A DNA stretch of 64,000 bases from contig CM060172.1 of the NCBI GenBank assembly GCA_030549775.1, forward strand, positions 4,981,361 to 5,045,360. Direction: 5' to 3'. The translations under genes and the position numbers were made by a program. Below are positions 40,201 through 52,200 of this stretch, one piece after another; the stretch's first letter is position 1, and each line of letters starts with the position of its first letter. The DNA comes from Tamarix chinensis (Eukaryota > Streptophyta > Magnoliopsida > Caryophyllales > Tamaricaceae). The notes under the pieces are model-generated. The model made no database searches, was not told where the DNA came from, and was given only the letters and a program-made list of their open reading frames with translations.

Positions 40201-43200
40201 GTACTTCAAACTCTTTTAAAGGAGTTGTTTTATTTATTAGTGTGTCTATTCGAGACTCTATTCTGATGATAGCTTCGTTTATTGAGGTTATATTTTTGTT
40301 AATCATTTCAAGATTACTCATAATTTATCCTTAATTTCTTGTAAGATACGTTTAATTTCCAAAAGATCATTCTGATCGTTTGAAGAGATTTTTTCTTGAA
40401 TAAGCATTTGGAGCTCTTTCTTTTGATTACTCAGTTGAGTAGAGCAACAACAAGAGAAGAGCTGCGTATAGGAACACCTAGGTATTTGAAAGGAAATTGA
40501 CCATAATGCAAGAGGGATAACATTTGCTGCTTCAATTCATCCTTATCTCCACCAAAATATACATTGCTTTTATGTGGACTAATTGTCAATCCAGAGGTTG
40601 CGGCAAATCCTCCAATTTATCATGGAGAAGCTTCGCAGAGGGTAAATGGCCCTTACAGAATAGAAGAAGATCGTTAGCATAGGAAAGAGAGATCTGCTGG
40701 CTATTTTTGCAAGATAGATGCCCTTTGAAAATGGTATTGTTCCATAGAGTCTTCAATAATCTGCTAAGGTACTCCATTGATAGAACATATAAATAAGGGG
40801 ATAGAGGGTCCCCTTGTCTTAAGCCTTTCTTCCTATTAAAAGGTTTGCATAAGGTGCCTTGTAACATCACAGAATATCTTACAGTAGTAACACATTGCAT
40901 AAGCATGTGTACAAAGTGATTAGGAAAACCATACTCTAATAACAAAGCTTTAAGGAAATGCCAATCCAAGGAGTCATAAGCCTTCATAATATCAATCTTC
41001 ATCATCATACGAGGGCTGATTCCTTTTCTGCTATATTATCTGAGTAATTCCTGTGCCAACGTAATATTATCTCCAATCCATCTCCCTGGCACAAAAGCTG
41101 ACTGAGATGTGTCAATTAGTTCATTAAGAACTACGGTAAGTTTGTTAATTAACACTTTGGAAAAGATTTTATAAGCCACATTACAACAGGTAATTGATCT
41201 ATACTCATTAATATACATAGCATTCTTACTCTTTGGCAGGAGATGGATAGCTGTGTTGTTAAAAGACTTTGGTAAAAATGATAAACATTTAATAAACTAG
41301 TATTTTATATTATATTAGAATTATTTAAGTGAGTCATTATGTGATTAATTGTCCTAACAACCCTAAATTTACCTTGGATGTTATTTAGTGGGACATGTAA
41401 AGGTAACAAATAACAATACTTTATTATTGTTTAATAGTAACTTGGTTCAAGATATATATAGTAAATGAATAAGAAAAAAAAAATACATACATGCTTTTTT
41501 CAATAGATTTAAGAATTATCAATAAATGGCCAATTATCGACAATTTATCCCAATTTATCGCCGATATTTTTCAATATATCGGTGATACTGACTTATTGGC
41601 AATTTACCAGCGATTTATCGGCCGATAAATGTAAAATTTTAAAATTGTAGTATATCGGTAATTTTGTATCGCGAGTGACTCAAAAACCGCTAAATAGCGG
41701 TTGCTACGCTATAGCGGAACCGCTATTTAATTAGATGCCTTTAACTCCTCAACTTTAATTAACCCATCCTATATTTTTATTGTTGATCTCAAAACACCAC
41801 ATCTATAGTTGGAAGAAAATGCGAATGAAGTCTTAAGTTTAAACCTCATAGCCACATGATTGAGCAATAACTTTTCTGGTGCATCCCATTGCTCAGGAAA
41901 TGGGTTTGCTTTTGCTAGAGTTAGACCATGGAAAACAATTGGAATGGCTACCTCTCCAATTTTGCAGACTAGTTGCTAGTTGCCCAGGAAAAGAATCACC
42001 TTCTCTTGCTTTGCCAGTGGTCTGTGGTCAAATGGATTCTGGCTTGTGGGTTTCGATGACTTTGCTGCTGGCGCACCATGTTTGGTGATGAGAATTGCAT
42101 CATTCGACTCACTTGCTGGAACTGAGTTGAAGGTTGTTGCTTGAGGAAAGAGTGAATTGGAGTTAGGCTTAGGGCATTTTTGACTTGATTGGTACTCGGT
42201 TTAACCCTGCACCACCCCATAAAGATTGACAGTTGTTTGGGTTGCCACAGTTTCCTTCTGGTCCGAAACCCTTAACAATGGATCCCCCTCATCGAAGAGC
42301 TTCTGTTTGCTTCAATTGGATGGATATCTAGTTTGATTCCTTCTCCCCTGAAGGTGAGTGCTTAATGAACAATGTGTGGTCTCCTTGGTTCTATTTATAT
42401 CCCATACCTAACATAACTTTCACAAATCATCCAAGCTATGTGCTTGGTGATTGCTTGAGACCATACAATGCTTTCATTAGTTTACAAACAACACCAACAG
42501 CTACTTGGGTTTTATACTCAGTTGGAATTCCCATATAAATTTCTTCCTTGAGTTCACTGTTTAGAAAAGAAGTCTTAACATCATATTGTGTTCATCTTTA
42601 GCTACTATCGTAAAAGTCTCTAAATAGTCAATCGGGGATTCGGGGGTTTTGTATTCTGTAGCTACTAAGCATGGTTTTTTTATTATCTCTTCACTGATCT
42701 GTCATGTACACCCACTTACATCCCACTGTAATTTCACCAAATCCCAAGTTTTGTTCTTTTCCAATGCATCCATTTCCACATTCATAGCTTGTGTTCAATT
42801 CTTACCAGCTTTATGGTTGGTTGAAAGATTTTCAAATGCCAAATAATTTGTAAGAGGGTATAGGGGGTGTTTTGTGTATTCTCTAAGTACCTTTTCAAAG
42901 TGTAATTGGGAGTTCTTCATTAACATCAACTCTGGATTTAGTTATGTCCTACAATGAATAGTTAGAAATTCTTACCACATTCGAAGGATCTGAGTTGGAC
43001 TCTTGAATTTGCATAAGATCGGGATTAGCCATATTTCTCTTCTGATGCACACTGTCAAATCTTCCAAGAACAGAATATTCTCTTCCAATATATCTGAATA
43101 GTTCCTAACTAATAAAATTTTTCTGCTTGAACACTGTCGTCCTGGACATCCATTATTTAGAGTCATCAAGAATATGATTTCTGATCTGTCTTCTTTCATT

Positions 43201-46200
43201 TAGTGTCCTATAAATAGGAAATTTTCAAGGTATGCATTTAAGAGGTTATCTATGTATTTATATCTCCTAGATACATATAATTAAATTCTGCTAGATGGTC
43301 ATTCCCATGCATGAATACTATCTTAAATGCAATAGTAGTCTTATACCTCCATGTGGGTGCCTGCGTTCTTCAAAAACAGAACTTCAAAGAGTAGAAAGGA
43401 ATTAAAACATTTATCTTGAAGTGGATGAGCTTAGGAGATGAAATAACCAAGGATTTCTTTCACTTTCATCAAGTTCTAATCCACTTCTACTTAGGAGAAG
43501 ATATGAGAGAGTTAAAATGAAGAGGAAGAAGGATCAAGGTTCGACACATCTGGAAATGGATGAAAAATAAGACTTCAACACTTAGTATTTTGGTTGTAAG
43601 AAAGGGAGGTTAAAGGGGGAGTAATCTTTGTAAGGAATTCATCCAGCAAAAGGGAAAAAAAAAAGAAAAAAAAAAGAAGAAGAAGAGGAGGGCAGGGCTG
43701 GTTCTCGGTTATCAAAGGGAGAGGGACATTAGCAAGCCACATGAGTGCTGGTGTAGGATGCGGCATATGGTGGAGGCTTAAAGGGATGGAGGGGATGTTT
43801 TAGTTCCAAGGATCTGATAATAAGTAGGGTAAAAGGAAGGAAAGGGTGGGCAGGCAGCTGCAACAGCTGCTGCTTGAGGTGGTGGATAGAGGGAGAGGAG
43901 AGAGAAAAGGTGATGAATAGGGTAGGAAAAGTGAAAAAGGTGCTTTTTGGTGAGATTTTGTATAATTCAAGTATGAATCAGTTGAGCTCTTGTAAAAACA
44001 GTCATAAACCTCCAAAATATGATTTGTAATCAATTTATATCAAGATCAGATTATATATCCATTGGAGAAAGATTAGAATGAAAACAGATAAAGTATAATC
44101 GAAATAAAATTATATCAAATTCCTATTTGAATCAAAAGAGATAAAGTGTAATCTAAATAAAATAATGTCAAATTTGTAGACCACATAAGGTATCTAGCAA
44201 CAAATGCCTTAACCTGAGTTTCATGCAATTTCCTGGTTTCTGTTGCAAGTCCCATGAGAATCTCAAGTTGACATGCTTCCCGTTCTTCCCTTTTTTCCAT
44301 GTACTGCACAAAGTTGTCAACAGATTTGTTAAATCTGTCCCATACTGTATTAGTGAGCTTTGGTACCACGTTGTTACGATCACTTGATGAAGATTTTGCC
44401 ATAGTTTTATCAGATCCTGAATTAGGAGGGTTAGCTGACTTTTGTTTCTTGTAGCCTACTGAGTAGGATTGATTAGCACATAGGTGTATAAGATCAAAGA
44501 AGGGAAACTGCAAGTGTGTGTATATTAAGAGGGAAAGAGCCGTTGACACCCAAGGGGGAGGAGTGCAGCTAAGGCACGAAGAGGAGAGAGCTAGGGTTCC
44601 TAGGGAATTAACTTTATTAGTTAATTCCAACTTTCTATTATTTATGACTTAAAGCCTTATCTATGGTATTATACAAGCTAGTCAGCTTAGCATGTAATAA
44701 TTATTTACCAAACTAGAAAAATATCGATGCATCATCTGTTTTTACCTCTATGAAGTCTAAACTAATAATAAATAGTAATATTCTTCTACTGGATTCAGCT
44801 AACAACAGGATAATTACTCAATAGCAGTGTCTGAAGATATTAACTAAATTATATAGTTATCAGCTAAATAATAACCAGTTAGTTAATGACTAGTATAACA
44901 TATAAATTCCAATTAGGATAATAAGTGGTTTGAGTAGCTCTCTGGCATAACATATAACTGCCGTAACATTCAGCAATAAATAATCTGTAATTACATTATC
45001 ATTAATTATTATTTCATTTTAGTTCAGTTCCAACATATATAGGTATATACATAGATATGTTCAAACAGAGCCCTAGATTCCCTTGTCTAACCTGCTTTAT
45101 GCTGTTTGTTTATGGCTTCATTGATAAGAAGATTGGGAATTCTCTTACAAAATGCAAAACTTGTTAGGTTTGTAAACTTCAACATTCCCTTGTAATTTTA
45201 TTTCTTAAAGAGTGCAGTTGGATAATTGCCAGCATTATGAATCCATCCTACTCGATTTCTGTTTTATCCATAGATGAAATCATTCTAGAAACTTTGTTCA
45301 CATAGAAACTTCTTATATCCCAAACCTTAGCACAACTAAGTTCTCCAAGTGGAGCAACTTGTTAGTATTACAAAAAGTTGGTTCCTTTGGTCATTATTTA
45401 AGTTCCAAATACACAAAAGGGGTAAAAAATGTGGCAAGTGATGATATATTCTGTCTTAAATGCCTGTTGTAATTTTCTTTGTAGCCCAAGCTTGCATTGC
45501 ATTCTTATGTCACCGTTTACCTTAATAGTTATGCTCTTGTGCTTCTTTGGGTTTTGATACAGGTATTCCATGGATGAGCGGCTGAGTGATTTGGATAAAA
45601 CCACAATTTTGATGGCCTTGCATTTTCACCCTCACAGTGAGGAGAAATTTGGAACTGGGGCTGTTGACATAAAGGCAAGTAATGAAGTTTTAACTGCACC
45701 TTCCTCTTCTTTCTATCCATGCCCACTTGCTGCCCCCCATCCTTGACGCCCTTGACACCCCCACCTAGTACCCTAACCCCACAAAAAAATGACAAGAAAA
45801 AAGACCCATGAAAAAAAGTAAATGCTTTTTACTATATAATAACAAATTGAAAATCTTAATTTTGTAGACTTTACCTTTTGCTAAAATGATTTTTCTTAAT
45901 ACTCATAGTTTATCCTTTTCCTTTATTATTTTATAAACTTTGTATACTCCTTTCTTTGACCTTACTAATTATTCATTACCATTATTAATTATTATCCTAA
46001 TTAGTTCCTATAAGTATAATGTATCTAATAATATCTTCCATAATCCTGATATTCTAATTAATTATTATTACTTAACTCTTCGTACAGAAATCTAAATTCA
46101 AATGATAATTTTCTGGATGAGTATTGTATAATTGATAAAATAGAGATGATACTAAATAGCTTGATTTTTTTAAGTAAGTTTGTTTTGGTATTTTTATAAT

Positions 46201-49200
46201 GTATTTGTATTAAAATAAGGGTATGTTCTATAACAAATAACTGTTTGATGCATGGGATCTTAAACTAATAAAATTAAAAATCTAGCTTGGGCTATGCATG
46301 TGCATTAAAGTTTATTGTATCCAATAGCATAATTGGATCTACTGATGGAACAAATGGTACATATTAACTTGATTGTGCTTGTTGGTATCGGTAACTCTTT
46401 GATATATTCAAGGACCTATCCTGTGTATAGCTGTTCAAGTACTAGACTAGACTTTATGGACTATGACCAATATTTCTTTGCTTTAATATATGCTCTATGA
46501 TAGTTAATGTGCATGACTAGATTGAAAAATTGTAAATAATTACCATGCTTAGATCCATTGCTTATATATAAATTTCTCTTTCATCCCTCTCCCCCTTTTC
46601 CCTTCATTACCTTGTAGAGAACAAGCATAACAACTTGGTATCTTGATGCGGTTGAAATTATTTATCCTTTAATACTTGGATATTTTGATATTTGATAGGA
46701 TTTGATATATTGGTTTAGATATTATTCAGTTAGGATTATTATTTAGGGGTTAGGATCAAACATATGTTTAAGATATATCTTTCAATGATATGTTTTTATT
46801 ATGTTAGGATTTGTCATTTCTTTGGCTGCCATTCTTGGAAAATAAAATTGCACTAATGGAAACAACTTATCAGATTTTTTGTGCCGTGAGAAGTCAGTGG
46901 CAAGTTTGATTCAGCCTTATTGAGTTATTTGAATTACTGGTTTTCTCCAGGAGCCTTTGATCGCATTTGTGGGAAAGTTTCCCAGAAAAATAATTGTGGA
47001 AGTGAGACAACAAATAGTAGCAATTGTAGTCATAGGTGATGATGTGGAGCAAATCAACTTATTGGCTTATTAAAATCTATCTTTCTTGGCATTCTTGAAG
47101 TCAAACATGAGAATTCTAGAGTCCTAAAGAGGTCACCATGTTATAAAATTATGGAGAAGAGCCAAAATGAAGACTACATGGTCTTGAGAAGTCAACGGTT
47201 AGTGTTGTTAGAAGCCAAACAAAGCCTAAACCATTGTTTAGCTATGCCACACATTGGTTATTAAGTGGAAATATTGTATCCTAACTACTAGTTTGTTAAG
47301 TTGGTTAGAGTCATACAAGACTTATTCAAAGTTGATTATTGAATTAGTCCAAGTTAGTTTGTTTGTTGAGGACTTATTCATTGTTTGTTGTGACTTTTTC
47401 TAAGCCAATGGCAATGGTTTTAGCAGTTATGGATCAATTCTCATATAAATTAGTCACAGGTTGTGACAAAGGTTGTTGGTTAAAATTTTCAACAACCTTA
47501 GTCCTATATATAGGGGTCGTCGAATAACCTATTCACCATGTATATGTATGCCATCGAAATCAATTGAAAGGTGATAATGTTTTCCTTGTGAGTCTTTTCC
47601 TCAATTCTCATCAGGATTTTCGAAACCCTCTTGAAAGTATTCTAGTGATTACTCTATAGCTAAGAGCCCTTGAGTGCTAGTGATTTGTTATAAAAAATCC
47701 CTAGTTTGTGTTCTCCTTTATGTGACTGCAAGGAAGACATTCATATCCTTCCTTTCCGCACAAAATATTGCCTTGTACCACCCATCAAATCCACGCCTAT
47801 CACTAATCTAACACCCACAATTCTGCGGTCTCCATCAATTTATCCCTAATTCATTCACATTCTCCTCTGCATGTCTCTTAGATGCATCAAAATAGTAACG
47901 AAGCTAGGTCATGAAGAGCTACTAAGAACTTCCAAGGTGTAAGAAGCCAAAATGAATCAAGATTGAATCTTGAATCAACTCATGATTCAAGATTCAATCT
48001 AGGATTAGTTTATATTTAACATTCTAGCTTGGAGGATTCAATTAAAGTTCTCTTTTTGAGTTCTCGCTTATTCTTGTTATTGGAGTAAGAGCTCCCATTC
48101 TTTCTAGTGATTAGAAGAATCAAGTCCCTTCATTTAATGATTAAAGGGGGAACCTCAGTTTTTGTTTGTTTGAGTGAATCAAACACATCCATGCCCTTTA
48201 GAAGAGAGAGAAAAAGTTAATTCTCTGAGTCTATGAACCTTTTAGATTTCTTGAGAAGTATGTTGATATTGCATACAACCTAGAGCTTTCAAAGTCATAT
48301 GGAGGCATAGGTCCTACTTTCAATATCGGTGTCTTGAGTCCTTATTATAGTGATGCAACTTTGAGGACAAATTCTTCTCAACATAAGGAAAATGGTATGG
48401 GAACAAATCAAGTTATTGGCTTATTCGAACCTCTCTGAATATTCTTGTACCCAAGCAAGAGGATTCTTGAAAGTTACCTAAAGAGGCCATCGTGTCATAA
48501 AATTACAGAGAAGAGCAAAATGAAGATTGCATGGTCTAAAGAAGTCAATGGATAGCCTTGTGGATAGCCATTCAAAGCCTCAAACATTGGTTAGTTATGC
48601 CACACGTAGGCTATTTAACTACCTACTTTGTAAAGTTGGTTAATCTTATAAGACTTATTCAAAGTTAGTTATTAAATTAGTCCAAGGTAGTTAAGTTTGT
48701 TTAGGACTTATTCAAATTTTATTGTAGACTTGTTTGAGGTCAAAGGTAGTTATGGGGGTCATATTAGTTATTGACCGATTCTCATATAGCACTTTGGTAG
48801 TACAACTTCCCTGGTATTTGGTCAAGCATACCCGAACTCAATAGGATAGCATTTTCATCATTTCTTTCAATGTTTGGTTCTTCCTTTCAACTCTGTCATT
48901 TTGTTGAGGTGTAGAAGGTGCACTAAACTCATGTCAATCCTCTTTTATTTATTTGCAACATCATTTAAGTAGTGCCATATTCACTACCCTTGGTGGACTT
49001 AATCCTTTTAATTTTATGAGTCAATTTGTTTTCATCTTCTGCCTGGTGTGTTAAGAACATCTCTTCAATCATTTTTAGACCTTAGGGTGTAAACCCTGTT
49101 ATATATTTCTATTAAGGTCATATAATACTTTTTCCCTCATCTACTAAGTGTGTTCTTAAAAGCAGCCAAATATTTATGTACTAGTTCATGTAATTTAGTT

Positions 49201-52200
49201 GTTCCATTATTGAGTGCATTAAAATGCCTTTTTGTATATTTAGCTTCCATGCATATTGGACACTTTGCAAATATATTAGTATCCATCACTTCAATTAATT
49301 GTGTTTGTAAGTTTGTTAATGGAGCTCGAAAAAGTCCATAACCCATATAATGGTTCCTCACAATGTCCTTATTTCTTGTTTTTACAATTTTACCACACTT
49401 GAAAACTAATTTTAGTGGAGCCTTGTTAAGCAAACTGCCAAAAACTAGGATTCTGCATAAGGAAGGTGATAGACACTAGCTGGATAGAGGTTGAGTAAAA
49501 TGGAGAAGGAAAGACTTAAGGCGGAGAAGAAATATAGGGTAGAACGTGATTAGCAATTCTTATTTGTGCAGATCTGATTTACATATGGGAGTAATGCCCT
49601 CTTTTATAGGCTTCTAACAACCAAAATAGGTAAGATACTAAAAAATAGCTAACAGATATAAAGTGAATAGTGATCCGAAACTTAGCAACCAACTAACTAG
49701 ATAATAAAATAATTACTAAAAGATAAATATGAGAATATCTTATTTTCTATTTTTGAATTTCTTCCTAAAATATGTCTTGTAGGTTTGATTCCCATCAATT
49801 CTCCCCATCTTGGAAGAACTCAACTTTAGAGAGTTAGTATAATTGTACACATCAAATACATTTGGAGCCAATTGTCATAACTCATCTTCCTAAATCCAAG
49901 AATTATCAGATGCAGGATGACCTTTTCTACTAAGCTAAATAATGTTGATACCCTTCATTAGCAGTACTAACAACTTCATCTTCATTGATAGCTTCAATCT
50001 CATCTGTTACCCATGGTTGAGTAGGGAACAACTTACAAGTCGAAATAGAAAAAGTAGTTGTACCATCTGTCACGCTAGCAGAAAATATGGGAGGCTCAAA
50101 AGTACCTCGATGTGGAGTCAAATCCTCAATATTGAATATAAAACTAAGCAAATAATCATTAGAGTCGAGATATTTTATGATTCAAAAAGGTTCTGTAGCT
50201 CGGGCAAAAGGGTTTTTTATAAGAATGTTTAGGAAATCTATCAGGGTGTATATGGACCATCACATAATCATAATGTTTAGGAAATCTTTGGGACCATCAT
50301 ATAATTACCCTCATTAAACTCTAATTTCCTACTATGTACGTTAGCAACTAATTTAAAATTAGCATTACTCAGTGCAACCTTGAGCCAAATATTGGCATGC
50401 AAGTCGTGAATATGCTGGGCAAATGTTTCAATAAATTTAGTTGGCCGCGAGTCAATAGGTAGTGGCACTAAATCTATAGGCAAACGTGGAGCAACACTGC
50501 AAAATTTCAAAGGGACTTTTGTTGTTGACTTATTAGTGGAGTTATTATGAGCAAGTTCAGTAGTAGGTAGAATCAAATACTAGGTTTCTCACCAACTAAG
50601 CTCCTAAGAAGGTTATGTAGATTACAATAAATAACCTTTGTTTGCCTATCAGTGTGAAGGTGGAACGCACCAGATAACTTCAGGTTATTACCAAATAATT
50701 TTCAAAGAGTTCTCTAAAAGTAAGTAACAAATTTAACATCTCTATCAGACACAATGGAAGAAGAAAAACCATGCAACCTAATAATTTCCTTAAAGAAAAT
50801 CCTAGCAATGTGAGATACATTAGAAATTTTAGTACAAGCAACGAAATGTGTCATATTTGGAAACATATAACTCAACTAAGATTGAGTTATGACCTCTAAC
50901 AGTCTAGGGAATATCTAAGACAAGTCCATGCTATGGTCTTTCCAAGGGGAATACATAATAAGCAAGGGAGTGGATAGTCCAGTATTTTGCTTCCTAACTT
51001 TACTTAGCTAGAAAGTGACATTGAGAAATGGTTAGCTACGAGCATGGTGTTTTTGTCTCTAGCTAATTGTCTTATGAGTCCCCCAGCATGAGGTTCTCAA
51101 ATCAAGAACTTGTGAAGGGAATTTTGGGAATACACTTCTTAAATCCACGAATCAGGTATCCATCTACTATAAAATAGTCAACATAATCTCAAAGATTCCC
51201 CTTAAAGGCTTGGTAAATCCCCGAAAAGTAAGGACATAAGGCATAAGATTCTCTTTTCTTTTCAAAACTAGCAACATAAATAGCCCACTTATACAATAAG
51301 AGTCCTACTCTACTTAAGGCATCAACAACCACATTCTTTACACCATAATGATGCATAAGAACAAAGGAATACTCTTGCAATAACTCAACCCACTTAGCAT
51401 GTTTCTCTTGGAGTTTGTTTTGGTCATTAGTAAACTTAATAGTGTCATGATAAATCTAAAGCACAAAATCCTTGGGAAGTAGATAACATCGCCAATGCTC
51501 CAAACATCGTACTAAGGCGTAGAATTCTTTCTCATATGTTGAATATTTATTTCTCTTAGATTCATTAAGCTTTTTGCTAAATAAGGCTACTGAATGACCA
51601 TCTTGGTTCAAAATACCTCCCATCCCAATTCTTGAAGCAACACAAACAACCTCAAAGACTTTGTTAAACTTAGACGACATGGGGCTTTAGTAATTTTCTT
51701 CTTAATGTCCTCAAAAGCTTTCTTAGTAGCCTTATACCATTTCAAGTCACCTTTCCTAAGGCAATTGGTGATAGGGCCATAATAGTACTAAAGTTCCTAA
51801 TGAATCTGATAGCCAAGGATTAAATATACTTACGTGCGGAGGAGCAAGGGTTGCGAGCAGACTGAAAGAGGCAATTGAACTGCCATGCTATTTGCTGTTT
51901 TTTGTTTCCATTTCTTTTTCCCTTTTTTAGTGTCTAGTGCGTCAAGTAGGCATGACTTGGCATGGGTCTGTTATTTTGTTATTTGGTATCCTTTTTTGTT
52001 TTGGGGAAGTCAGTTATTATAAATTAGGGAGAACTGAGAGACGGAGGGAAGGGGAGAATCGAGAATTGTTGGGGGACATACCAGGATCTCGGATGCCTAG
52101 ATTATTCTTGTGTCATTAAAGCCTTCTTAATCTCATGCTCTCTCTTCTTGCCTTAATTTTCCCTCTCAATCTCTGTTGATCTGATATTCTGGCTGTGGCG

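Larger units (their letters stand above)
37256..40440. mobile_element. Endogenous caulimovirid (pararetrovirus) segment, rearranged and broken
   Basis: An ancient integrated plant pararetrovirus fragment. It has three blocks: a minus-strand block with coiled-coil ORFs (37,331-37,985), a short plus-strand block with a primer-binding site and leader ORF start (38,022-38,341), and a minus-strand block with a coat-protein region (38,338-40,321). The change of strand shows an inversion or the joining of two fragments. It sits inside a LINE and is itself interrupted by a MITE (39529-40004). No reverse transcriptase, protease or movement-protein region was seen. Family assignment rests on the coat-protein layout (acidic start, core, Lys-rich basic tail, zinc knuckle) and the PBS. 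Genus cannot be set. Confidence 0.72.
27981..45562 (+). other. NRPD1: NRPD1 intron 16, 17.6 kb, transposon-filled
   Basis: Bounded by a consensus GTAAGT donor at 27981 and CAG acceptor ending at 45562. It contains a palindrome, a hAT-ended element with a satellite-like array, a LINE split by an endogenous caulimovirid, and copia fragments. All coding remnants inside lie mainly on the minus strand, opposite to NRPD1. Confidence 0.9.
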
